In this document: positions 1 to 5,132 of the stretch, piece after piece
How positions within the stretch are numbered: position 1 is the first letter of the stretch
How the letters are laid out: each line of letters opens with the position of its first letter
From: an uncultured Clostridia bacterium
GTDB taxonomy: Bacteria > Bacillota > Clostridia > Oscillospirales > Ruminococcaceae
Length of the DNA: 6,852 nt
NCBI GenBank assembly: GCA_947381875.1
Contig: CANCXY010000182.1
Location: 1-6,852, forward strand
Direction of reading: 5' to 3'
Made by a program: the position numbers and the translations under genes
Notes under the pieces: generated by a model
What the model saw: the letters and a program-made list of their open reading frames with translations, nothing else
What the model was told of the DNA's origin: nothing
The model's database searches: none

Positions 1-27
1 AAGGGGGCAAGCCCCCTTTGGAAACCC
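1..27 (-). repeat. Truncated copy of the TTTCCAAAGGGG hairpin repeat
   Basis: Bases 1-8 and 11-18 form an inverted repeat (AAGGGGGC / GCCCCCTT). The flank to base 27, read on the minus strand, gives GGGTTTCCAAAGGGGGC. The same string, with one G fewer, opens the cluster at 1554. The element is cut by the window edge, so its full extent is unknown. It may also terminate an upstream gene outside the window. Confidence 0.6.
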
Positions 28-32
28 ATCAC

Positions 33-55
33 GCGCGAAAATTGCATTTTCGCGC
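33..55. repeat. Perfect 10-bp inverted repeat hairpin
   Basis: GCGCGAAAAT at 33-42 is exactly complementary to ATTTTCGCGC at 46-55, leaving a TGC loop. It lies next to the truncated hairpin repeat at 1-27 and may be part of the same intergenic element. No T-tract follows on either strand, so a simple intrinsic terminator is unlikely. Function unknown. Confidence 0.55.
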
Positions 56-116
56 ACCCAATCATGGGATGGGCGGGCAGGGACGCCGAAGGTTTGGCGG
101 AAATCATAAGACGGAT

Positions 117-168
117 AAAAAAGCACCTGCGAATATGCAAGACGCATGCTTTGCAGGTGCTTTTCTCA
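117..168 (+). terminator. Intrinsic terminator, possibly bidirectional
   Basis: AAAAGCACCTGC (119-130) pairs perfectly with GCAGGTGCTTTT (153-164), a 12-bp stem. The loop holds a second small stem (ATGC 135-138 with GCAT 144-147). A-rich sequence before and T-rich sequence after the stem allow termination in both directions. It probably ends a gene upstream of the window and insulates the cupin gene. Confidence 0.8.
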
Positions 169-211
169 TTATCCGGCCTATGAGGCGGGGAAAATGCGCA
201 ATTTTATACAA

Positions 212-239
212 TTCAGTACACGCTCGGAAATGGTATGAT
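212..239 (+). promoter_or_regulatory. Candidate SigA promoter for the cupin gene
   Basis: An extended -10 element, TG-G-TATGAT (231-239), lies 16 bp downstream of a weak -35 TTCAGT (212-217). Transcription would start near 246, giving a leader of about 110 nt that contains the hairpin at 272-303. The -35 matches only half the consensus, so the call depends mainly on the extended -10 box and on its place after the terminator at 117-168. Confidence 0.4.
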
Positions 240-271
240 GAGGGCATGCGGGGAAGATGGACGAAGTGGCA

Positions 272-303
272 TTTCTTCCTCTGCCCGAAGGGCAGGGAAG
301 AAA
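272..303 (+). promoter_or_regulatory. Strong leader hairpin before the cupin gene (attenuator candidate)
   Basis: TTTCTTCC (272-279) and CTGCCC (281-286) pair with GGGCAG (290-295) and GGAAGAAA (296-303). This makes a 14-bp stem with one bulged T at 280 and a GAA triloop. A moderately T-rich stretch follows (305-317). The structure lies inside the predicted cupin mRNA leader and ends about 50 nt before the start codon. It could be an attenuator or a second terminator. It also buries the only ribosome-binding-like sequence for the alternative ATG at 304. Confidence 0.5.
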
Positions 304-354
304 ATGTTGTTTGCTTTCACTGTATCCGCAAATACATTTCCGGGAGTGTTAGAT

Positions 355-741
355 ATGGGAATTTGGGAAACATTCGACCGTGCGGGCGCGCTGCGCCTGC
401 CAGACAGGGAGATATCATTTGCGGATATCCCTTGGACACCGCACCCCGCCTTTGAGGGCGTGGCGCTGAAACATATCGTCACATCAGCCCAGACAGGCGG
501 GCAGTTCAGTTTCCATCTGGTAAAAATCGCCCCAGGGAAAACCATTGGGGAGCATGTGCATGAGGCCCAGTTGGAAACCCATGAGGTGATTGCCGGGCGC
601 GGGGTGTGCGTCCGCAGCGATGCAGAGATTGCGTATGCGCCGGGCGTGATTTCCATCTTGCCCGCCAGCGTCCCGCATGCCGTGACAGCCGGGAAGGATG
701 GGCTGTACCTTTTCGCAAAATTCCTGCCCGCGCTGGCGTGA
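355..741 (+). CDS. Small single-domain cupin protein
   Basis: The product is a 128-residue cupin. Cupin motif 1 is exact: G61, five residues, H67-x-H69, four residues, E74, six residues, G81. Motif 2 is present as G97, five residues, P103, then H108, with Ser105 replacing the usual Gly. The three His and one Glu that normally hold the metal ion are therefore all present, so a metal-binding fold is well supported. The substrate is not; small cupins range from enzymes to sugar- or amino-acid-binding proteins. No signal peptide is seen, so it is probably cytoplasmic. I chose ATG 355 because GGGAG (342-346) sits at good spacing and residues begin MGIWETFDR; an ATG at 304 would add 17 residues but its ribosome site lies in a hairpin. 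It converges on the AraC-type gene 33 bp downstream, a common arrangement for a regulator and its target. Confidence 0.8.
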   Translation: MGIWETFDRAGALRLPDREISFADIPWTPHPAFEGVALKHIVTSAQTGGQFSFHLVKIAPGKTIGEHVHEAQLETHEVIAGRGVCVRSDAEIAYAPGVISILPASVPHAVTAGKDGLYLFAKFLPALA

Positions 742-774
742 TGGGATGTTTTTGTGTATTTCCCCGCCCTGCCA

Positions 775-1500
775 TTACCCCAGGGCGCGGCAGGCGCGCT
801 GATAGGCCGTGGGCGTAAGCCCCACCTGCTTTTTAAATTGCCTGATGAAGTGGCTCTGGTCGCAGAACCCCGCGGCCAGGGCCGCGTCTGTACTGCTGAA
901 TTGCGTCCGCAAAAGGCGCTGCCCCATGCGCACGCGGTTCTGCATCTGGAACTGGTGCGGCGTGAGGCCGACATACCGGCGGAAACAGCGGATAAAATGG
1001 CAGGGGCTGATATACCCCGCGCGTGCCATGTCCGCAACGCACACAGCTTCTTCCGGGCGTTGTTCCAGCCGCGCCCGCGCCTGCTCCACCCACGGCGGCA
1101 CACGGTGTGCCGGGGCGGTGTCAAAAGAAGCGAGCATTTCTGACAGCCGCACCGCCTGAGCGCGCGTCAAATCTGCCCCGCTGACGGACAGCAGACGGCG
1201 CAGAGGAGCCTGTAAAGCTTCCCAGTCGTCCCGCAGACGGCTTTTCGGCACGCAGACAGTCAGCAGTGTATACGGCCCGCGCGCCTCAATTTGATGCGGT
1301 ATATATGGCGGCACGGCAAAGCACGCGCCCGCTTTGCATATGCGGGCCGCGCCGCCCGCCGTAAACACAACCGCCCCGCGCAGGACAATCCCGCCTGTGA
1401 ACACGGAGACATGGTTGTGCGCCGGATACGAAAACGTCGTGCCCTCGCAGAAGACCACCTCTATCCCGCTGGATGTATCATATAAATATTGCACAGACAT
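775..1500 (-). CDS. AraC-family transcriptional regulator with N-terminal cupin sensor domain
   Basis: The product is a 241-residue cytoplasmic DNA-binding regulator. Residues 15-90 form an AraC-type cupin sensor: AHNH at 27-30, and a PPYIPHQI stretch at 64-71 like cupin motif 2. Residues 153-190 and 203-235 are the two helix-turn-helix units of the AraC domain, each ending in the family hallmark (FRRYVGLTPHQF at 173-184, FKKQVGLTPTAY at 222-233). Size and order fit compact family members. I chose the ATG at 1500 because a strong GGGGAGGGGG ribosome site lies just upstream and the sensor domain begins there; the open frame runs to 1779 but crosses the hairpin repeats. It converges with the cupin gene and diverges from the NYN gene. 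The effector is unknown. Control of the neighbouring cupin is an inference from position only. Confidence 0.9.
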   Translation of the reverse strand: MSVQYLYDTSSGIEVVFCEGTTFSYPAHNHVSVFTGGIVLRGAVVFTAGGAARICKAGACFAVPPYIPHQIEARGPYTLLTVCVPKSRLRDDWEALQAPLRRLLSVSGADLTRAQAVRLSEMLASFDTAPAHRVPPWVEQARARLEQRPEEAVCVADMARAGYISPCHFIRCFRRYVGLTPHQFQMQNRVRMGQRLLRTQFSSTDAALAAGFCDQSHFIRQFKKQVGLTPTAYQRACRALG

Positions 1501-1553
1501 ATCCCATCCCCCTCCCCTAAGTATACAGCGCCCGCGCGAAAAAAGAAAGTGTT

Positions 1554-1640
1554 GGGTTTCCAAAGGGGCTGTGCCCCTTTGGCGGAGTCCAGAGGCAGAG
1601 CCTCTGGGCGGGTCCGGGCGGCAGCCCGGCACGCGGGCTG
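1554..1640 (+). repeat. Three-hairpin intergenic repeat cluster (fullest copy)
   Basis: Three hairpins lie in a row. Hairpin a pairs CCAAAGGGGC (1560-1569) with GCCCCTTTGG (1573-1582), loop TGT. Hairpin b pairs CCAGAGGC (1589-1596) with GCCTCTGG (1600-1607), loop AGA. Hairpin c pairs CCGGGC (1614-1619) with GCCCGG (1624-1629), loop GGCA. The unit fills most of the gap between the divergent AraC and NYN genes. Relatives lie at 1-27 and 6801-6852. It looks like a non-coding REP/BIME-like chromosomal repeat; no transposase is nearby. Confidence 0.75.
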
Positions 1641-1678
1641 ATACACGAAAATATAGGAAAAAATGGAAAGGAGCGCAT

Positions 1679-2536
1679 ATGGAAAACGATGGAAAAGTGA
1701 TCGCGCTGTTGATCGACGCGGAGAACGTGTCGCCGAAATATATCAAGACGATTATCGACGAGGTGAGCATGCACGGCACGCCCGCCTATAAGCGCATTTA
1801 CGGCGATTGGACAAGCGCCGAGATGTCGAGCTGGAAAAAGGTGCTGCTGGAGCATAACCTCACGCCCATCCAGCAGTTCAGCTATACGCAGGGGAAGAAT
1901 GCGTCCGATTCAGCTATGATCATCGACGCGATGGATATTTTGTATTCCAAAAACGTGGACGGCTTCTGCCTTGTCAGTTCCGATTCCGATTTCACGCGCC
2001 TGGCCGCGCGCCTGCGGGAGAGCCGGATGTTCGTGATCGGCATGGGCGAGAGCAAAACGCCGATTGCGTTCAAATCGGCCTGCGACGCGTTCAAATATCT
2101 GGATGTGCTGTTGGGCATGAAGGCGGAACCGGCCAGCCCCGCCCCCAAGCAGACGCCTCAGAAAACCAAAAAATGCGCACAGAAGCAGCAGAACAGCAAA
2201 AGGAACCAGAGGCAGGAGCCGGAAAAAGTGGAGGCGGAGCCGCTGCCCGCATTGCCAATGGAGCCGCACCACGACGAGGAACTCGCCGCCGCATTCGTGC
2301 CGCTGGAGGAGATCATCGAGAAGATCCGGGAGATTGTCGACCACGACTCCGACGAGGACGGCTATATGCCCCTTTCGATGGTGGGTATCATGCTCTCCCG
2401 CATCTATGCCGATTTCGATTCCCGCAACTACGGCTTTTCCAAGCTGCATAAACTCATCGACTGTACCGGCGCGTTTGAGACGAGATATGAACAGCTTCCC
2501 GGCGGGGGGAAAAATCTGGTGATACGAAACCTGTAG
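1679..2536 (+). CDS. NYN (PIN-like) domain protein with C-terminal LOTUS/OST-HTH domain
   Basis: The product is a 285-residue soluble protein in two parts. Residues 5-147 form a NYN domain of the PIN-like nuclease superfamily: LLIDAEN at 10-16 (D13, N16), YGDW at 41-44, SDSAMIIDAMD at 76-86 (D77, D83) and SSDSDF at 100-105 (D102, D104). These acidic residues lie where metal-binding catalytic residues fall in the family. Residues 148-205 are a Lys/Gln/Pro-rich, probably disordered linker. Residues 207-285 match the LOTUS/OST-HTH fold, with GYMPLSMVGIMLSRI and NYGFSKLHKLID, a domain linked to RNA binding. The architecture suggests an RNA-processing nuclease, but no bacterial substrate is established and activity is inferred. 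ATG 1679 is preceded by GGAAAGGAG (1665-1673) at 5-nt spacing; the frame is open back to 1334, but only from crossing the repeat and AraC sequence. It appears monocistronic and ends in its own terminator. Confidence 0.9.
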   Translation: MENDGKVIALLIDAENVSPKYIKTIIDEVSMHGTPAYKRIYGDWTSAEMSSWKKVLLEHNLTPIQQFSYTQGKNASDSAMIIDAMDILYSKNVDGFCLVSSDSDFTRLAARLRESRMFVIGMGESKTPIAFKSACDAFKYLDVLLGMKAEPASPAPKQTPQKTKKCAQKQQNSKRNQRQEPEKVEAEPLPALPMEPHHDEELAAAFVPLEEIIEKIREIVDHDSDEDGYMPLSMVGIMLSRIYADFDSRNYGFSKLHKLIDCTGAFETRYEQLPGGGKNLVIRNL

Positions 2537-2548
2537 ATGGAAAATAAG

Positions 2549-2587
2549 AAGGTGCGGCGTTCGGAGAAGGACGCCGCGCCTTTGTTC
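2549..2587 (+). terminator. Intrinsic terminator of the NYN gene
   Basis: GGTGCGGCGT (2551-2560) pairs with ACGCCGCGCC (2571-2580), ten pairs including one G-T wobble, followed by TTTGTTC. It starts 14 nt after the NYN stop codon and separates that gene from the toxin-antitoxin promoter. Confidence 0.85.
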
Positions 2588-2601
2588 ATTGAACAAGTCG
2601 A

Positions 2602-2635
2602 AAAGATTTGTAATGATAATACTTTACAAATCTTT
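2602..2635. promoter_or_regulatory. Probable toxin-antitoxin operator (12-bp inverted repeat)
   Basis: AAAGATTTGTAA (2602-2613) is an exact inverted repeat of TTACAAATCTTT (2624-2635), with 10 bases between. The right arm covers most of the -35 box (2623-2628), so a bound dimer would block RNA polymerase. RelB/DinJ antitoxins are ribbon-helix-helix repressors of their own operons, so this is the expected site. A second palindrome, TTGTTC-ATT-GAACAA (2582-2596), lies just upstream and could be an extra site or a coincidence. Confidence 0.7.
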
Positions 2636-2651
2636 GCGTTTCTGCTATAAT
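2623..2651 (+). promoter_or_regulatory. SigA promoter of the toxin-antitoxin operon
   Basis: TTTACA (-35, 2623-2628), a 17-bp spacer and a perfect TATAAT (2646-2651) with an extended TGC before it. The start site would be near 2658, which leaves a short leader directly before the CAGGAGGTG ribosome site. It is the strongest promoter in the window. Confidence 0.9.
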
Positions 2652-2675
2652 AAAAGCATACAGGAGGTGTCCACT

Positions 2676-2945
2676 ATGGCGCAAAGTGTAAATGTTAATT
2701 TCCGTATGGATGAGCAGCTAAAGAAAAATGTTGAGGACATCTGCCAGCGCATGGGCATGAACCTCACCACCGCCCTAACAATCTGTTGTAAAAAAATCGA
2801 ACAGGAGAGGCGAATCCCGTTTGATATTACGGCGGATCCGGATCCTTTCTACTGCGAGAGCAACATCCGCTGCTTGAAAGCAAGATTGGATGCTATCAAG
2901 GCCGGGACCGCTAAATTAGAGGAGCATGATTTAATAGAAGATTGA
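2676..2945 (+). CDS. RelB/DinJ-family antitoxin
   Basis: The product is an 89-residue antitoxin. Residues 1-50 fit the RelB/DinJ ribbon-helix-helix: a beta strand (SVNVNFRMD, 4-12), helix 12-26, the turn MGMNLTTAL (26-34) and a second helix running to RRIPFDI. The rest (56-89) is charged and probably helical, the part that normally wraps and blocks the toxin. The protein would neutralise the YoeB toxin encoded next and, as a dimer, repress the operon through the inverted repeat at 2602-2635. ATG 2676 has an ideal AGGAGGTG (2662-2669) at 6-nt spacing; the frame extends to 2589, but that part runs through the promoter. The stop codon's TGA forms part of the toxin's ribosome site, which suggests coupled translation. 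Base composition is visibly lower in GC than the NYN and MATE genes, consistent with transfer of the module. Confidence 0.9.
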   Translation: MAQSVNVNFRMDEQLKKNVEDICQRMGMNLTTALTICCKKIEQERRIPFDITADPDPFYCESNIRCLKARLDAIKAGTAKLEEHDLIED

Positions 2946-2955
2946 GGGGAACGTG

Positions 2956-3222
2956 ATGGGACGAGGAGTGCAGTGGTACGGAGATGCCTGGGATGAGTAT
3001 TGCGCGTGGCAGAAAATTGACAAAACAGTTGTAAAACGTATCAACGCTTTAATTAAAGATGCTCGCCGTGCCCCCTTTGAGGGCCTCGGAAAGCCGGAGC
3101 CGCTGAAACATGAGCTTTCCGGCCTATGGAGCCGCCGCATCAACGATACAGACCGCCTGACGTACTGCCTGAAAGATGATATTCTGATTATTGTTAGCTG
3201 CAAAGGGCACTATGAAATTTGA
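2956..3222 (+). CDS. yoeB: YoeB/Txe-family endoribonuclease toxin
   Basis: The product is an 88-residue toxin with clear similarity to E. coli YoeB along its whole length: W-x-E/D-Y-x-x-W-Q near the start, INALIKDARRAPFEGLGKPE, LSGLWSRRI, and a C-terminal GHY. The four residues used for catalysis in YoeB (Glu46, Arg65, His83, Tyr84 there) correspond to E48, R67, H85 and Y86 here, so the toxin should be active. Family members cleave mRNA at the ribosomal A site and stop translation. GAGGGGA (2944-2950) sits 5 nt before ATG 2956; the GTG three bases earlier has too short a spacing. It lies 10 nt after the antitoxin stop. It has two extra N-terminal residues compared with E. coli and a short tail (E87-I88) after the catalytic Tyr. 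Confidence 0.93.
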   Translation: MGRGVQWYGDAWDEYCAWQKIDKTVVKRINALIKDARRAPFEGLGKPEPLKHELSGLWSRRINDTDRLTYCLKDDILIIVSCKGHYEI

Positions 3223-3240
3223 GACTGGAGAGTAAATAGC

Positions 3241-3287
3241 AAAAAGACTGCTGTCCAAGTTTTTCCTGGAACAGCAGCCTTTTCTAT
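3241..3287 (+). terminator. Intrinsic terminator of the toxin-antitoxin operon
   Basis: CTGCTGTCC (3248-3256) pairs with GG-A-ACAGCAG (3268-3277, one bulged A). Outside a single mismatch the stem is extended by AAAAAG with CTTTT, and TTTTCTATTT follows. It starts 18 nt after the toxin stop codon and isolates the module from the sigma operon. Confidence 0.85.
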
Positions 3288-3317
3288 TTGCCTCAAAAAT
3301 ATTTTCCTTTGTAATAT
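3288..3317 (+). promoter_or_regulatory. Possible promoter of the sigma factor operon
   Basis: TTGCCT (3288-3293) and TAATAT (3312-3317) are separated by 18 bp, each matching four of six consensus bases. No convincing ECF-type AAC...CGTC promoter was found in 3288-3359; one CGTC at 3321 has no suitable -35 partner. So autoregulation by the sigma factor is not visible. Confidence 0.25.
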
Positions 3318-3359
3318 TCCCGTCCTTTTTGCGACTGATATAGCAAAGGCCGAAAGGGG

Positions 3360-3860
3360 GTGCGTAGGCTGGAAATTGAAAACATTTTCCTTACCTATAA
3401 AAAAGACGTGTACCGATACCTGTTATCGCTCACGCACGACCCCGACAAAGCGGAAGACCTTTTATCCGAAACCTTCCTGAAAGCCTTGCAGTGTCTCGGA
3501 AGTTTTGAGGAAAGGTCGACAATCAAAACCTGGCTCTTTGGCATTGCCCGCAACCTGTGGCTGCAATCGTTGAGAAGACGCAAAAAGGAGATTCAGCCGG
3601 AAGACTTCCTGAGGCTGTATGTAACGGAAGACGCGCTGAACGGCGAAATAGACGGCACAGAACTGACCGCGCGCACCCAGGCCCTGCTCTCGCAGAAAAG
3701 CGAAAAAATCAGGCGGATTATGGCAATGCGAATCGAGGGCTATTCCCAATCGGAAATCGCTGCCGCATGCGGGATATCCGAAAATTCTGTCCGTGTAATC
3801 GAGTTCCGCACAAAAAAGTGGCTGAAAGAAAACTTGCAAAAGGAGGGGCTGCTCTCATGA
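3360..3860 (+). CDS. ECF-like RNA polymerase sigma-70 family factor
   Basis: The product is a 166-residue minimal sigma factor with only regions 2 and 4, as in the ECF group. Region 2 spans about 9-76: YKKDVYRYLLSLTHD, then AEDLLSETFLKAL (31-43, core binding) and IKTWLFGIARNLWLQSLRR (55-73, -10 recognition). Region 4 spans about 109-160, with the helix-turn-helix SQSEIAAACGISENSVRVIEFR (129-150) for the -35 element. It directs RNA polymerase to a small regulon, held inactive by the anti-sigma encoded next; the two genes share an ATGA overlap. The start is uncertain: GTG 3360 directly abuts GAAAGGGGG, which is too close, whereas a CTG at 3369 would have ideal spacing to it. A weak AAGG at 3346-3349 could serve the GTG. 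Either choice leaves region 2 intact. Confidence 0.88.
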   Translation: MRRLEIENIFLTYKKDVYRYLLSLTHDPDKAEDLLSETFLKALQCLGSFEERSTIKTWLFGIARNLWLQSLRRRKKEIQPEDFLRLYVTEDALNGEIDGTELTARTQALLSQKSEKIRRIMAMRIEGYSQSEIAAACGISENSVRVIEFRTKKWLKENLQKEGLLS

Positions 3861-4387
3861 CACAGGAAATTTCCTGCGACGTATGCAAAGATCTGATACC
3901 CTTGGTAAAAGATGAAGTCGCCAGCCCGGACAGCGTGGCTCTGGTAAAAAAACACGCTGCCCATTGTCCCGCGTGCAGGGCGGAACTGGGCGAAACAGAC
4001 CCCGTGCCCATCCCAAGTGACAAATCCGTTATCCAGAAAATCCGGCGGACAATGTCTCTGCGGGTGCTTGCGTGTGTGGCGCTGGGCGTCGCATTGGGTT
4101 TGTCTCTGCGGCTGAACGAAACGTTTATGTATAACCTGTTCATTATGCCCGTGGTGGGTGCGCTGCTCTATCTGTTCAGCGGGAAAAAGTGGTATTATGG
4201 CCCCGGCATCATCGCGGCGCTCGGAAGCGTTTGCCAGTTTGTCACGCTCCGGCTCACAGGGCAGGAATCCTTTGACCTGTTGCTGATAAGAATTTCGATA
4301 ATGGCCGGGCTTGCGTATGGCCTGCTGGCGCTGTTGGGCGGCGGGATAGCCGCACTGTTTCAATACGCATTTGCGAAAGGAGAATGA
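3857..4387 (+). CDS. Membrane anti-sigma factor with zinc-finger (zf-HC2/ZAS) domain
   Basis: The product is a 176-residue membrane protein. Its cytoplasmic N-terminus carries the zinc anti-sigma signature: C10, then H33-x3-C37-x2-C40. A further Cys at position 7 is present. Residues 66-173 hold about four membrane segments (68-84, 90-108, 114-133, 143-171), more than the single one of a classic ZAS protein. It should hold the upstream sigma factor at the membrane until a signal arrives. The signal is unknown; the multi-pass region suggests the membrane itself or a partner. ATG 3857 overlaps the sigma stop codon by four bases, and AAAGGAGG (3838-3845) lies upstream. The frame is open back to 3557, but that part is a shadow of the sigma gene. 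Confidence 0.85.
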   Translation: MTQEISCDVCKDLIPLVKDEVASPDSVALVKKHAAHCPACRAELGETDPVPIPSDKSVIQKIRRTMSLRVLACVALGVALGLSLRLNETFMYNLFIMPVVGALLYLFSGKKWYYGPGIIAALGSVCQFVTLRLTGQESFDLLLIRISIMAGLAYGLLALLGGGIAALFQYAFAKGE

Positions 4388-4391
4388 ATCC

Positions 4392-5132
4392 ATGAAAAAG
4401 CAAAAGAGCAGGGGCAAACGCGCTGCCGCCGCGGTGCTTGGTATCCTCCTTGTCCTAACGCTGCTGACCAGTATCAGCGCCGTGACCGGCAATCCGCTGA
4501 TTGCCGCCATAGGGGCGTGCCGCGCGGCCCGTTATGCAGCCGGTACATACGGCATCACCGACGCGGCTGTCTCCTCTGGAAAAAAGGAAAGTGTGTGCAG
4601 CTTCACCTATTGGTATACCGTCGCTTCCGAACATTCGCCGGATACAGCGTTTATCGTTCAAGTCCCGTTGTGGGGCGGAATCAGGGACAATTACGAATAC
4701 GCCGTGACACAGCTTCACAATACGCGGGAGCGCTTGGGGCGGGAGAGGGCAGCATCAGCCCAGGCCGCATTAAACGGCACGCCCTATGCCGATTTAATGC
4801 AGGAATGTTCGGTAGAATACGGCTATTTGCCGCCGTCCGTCCCCGAAACGTTTCCAGAGATCCCGTTTAAGGATGCTTTTACTTTGGATATGCCGTTTGA
4901 CGCAAAGGCGGTCGCAGTCCCGACGCTTTTGAAAATAACGCTTGTCGGGGACAATGCGAGCGAAGATGAGCTAAAGCGCATTCTTCCCGAAATCAAAGCG
5001 GCAATGGAACAAAGCGGCCTGTACTTTGATTACTATACCGTATACTATGAAAAATCAGACGCCTCTTATGATACAAGCGGCTTTTCTGGAATCTATAGCG
5101 CCGAGGCTGTGCCAAAAGATGCGATTGTGTGA
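4392..5132 (+). CDS. Membrane-anchored protein resembling the YfjL-like family
   Basis: The product is a 246-residue protein with a basic N-terminus (KKQKSRGKR), one hydrophobic segment (about 11-32) and a probably extracytoplasmic remainder. After the anchor it has TGNPLIAAIGACRAARYAAGTYG (32-54), then alternating strand-like segments and GGIRDNYEYAVTQLHNTRERLGRE (95-118). This GNP...Y...DxYE...NT..RL pattern is, from memory, that of Firmicutes YfjL-like proteins of unknown function; it is not verified here. It has no catalytic motif I recognise. It starts 4 nt after the anti-sigma gene with AAAGGAGA (4377-4384) at good spacing, so it is the third gene of the operon. By position it may be a sensor, a modulator of the anti-sigma or a target of the sigma factor; this is inference. 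The last 40 bases overlap an antisense ORF, and no terminator is visible. Confidence 0.75.
   Translation: MKKQKSRGKRAAAAVLGILLVLTLLTSISAVTGNPLIAAIGACRAARYAAGTYGITDAAVSSGKKESVCSFTYWYTVASEHSPDTAFIVQVPLWGGIRDNYEYAVTQLHNTRERLGRERAASAQAALNGTPYADLMQECSVEYGYLPPSVPETFPEIPFKDAFTLDMPFDAKAVAVPTLLKITLVGDNASEDELKRILPEIKAAMEQSGLYFDYYTVYYEKSDASYDTSGFSGIYSAEAVPKDAIV

Noticed and set aside
304..354. Alternative cupin start at ATG 304
   Set aside because: Its ribosome-like AGGGA lies inside the stable hairpin 272-303, and the added residues do not look like part of the cupin fold. ATG 355 has an accessible site.
18..455. Open plus-strand frame of 145 codons at the window start
   Set aside because: It runs through the hairpin repeat and the terminator, has no ribosome site and shows no recognisable protein pattern. 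It also overlaps the cupin gene in another frame.
213..1124. Long minus-strand frame opposite the cupin and inside the AraC gene
   Set aside because: It is antisense to a clear cupin and out of frame with a clear AraC protein. The sequence is Arg/Pro/Ala-rich as expected for a GC-rich shadow frame.
1520..1548. TATACT (-10) with TTTCTT (-35) on the minus strand as the AraC promoter
   Set aside because: The -10 box is good, but the start site would fall inside the ribosome binding site and the -35 is poor. Kept only as a possibility.
1554..1640. Hairpin cluster as an integron attC site or CRISPR repeat
   Set aside because: There is no attC-type core site, no integrase and no regular spacing of identical repeats. 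The hairpins differ from one another and recur singly at other gene borders.
1910..2596. Minus-strand frame of 228 codons antisense to the NYN gene
   Set aside because: It is opposite conserved NYN and LOTUS motifs, starts within the terminator region and has no ribosome site.
3298..3320. Short direct repeat AATATTTTCC / AATATTCC before the sigma gene
   Set aside because: It is too short and AT-rich to stand apart from chance, and its spacing fits no known operator type.
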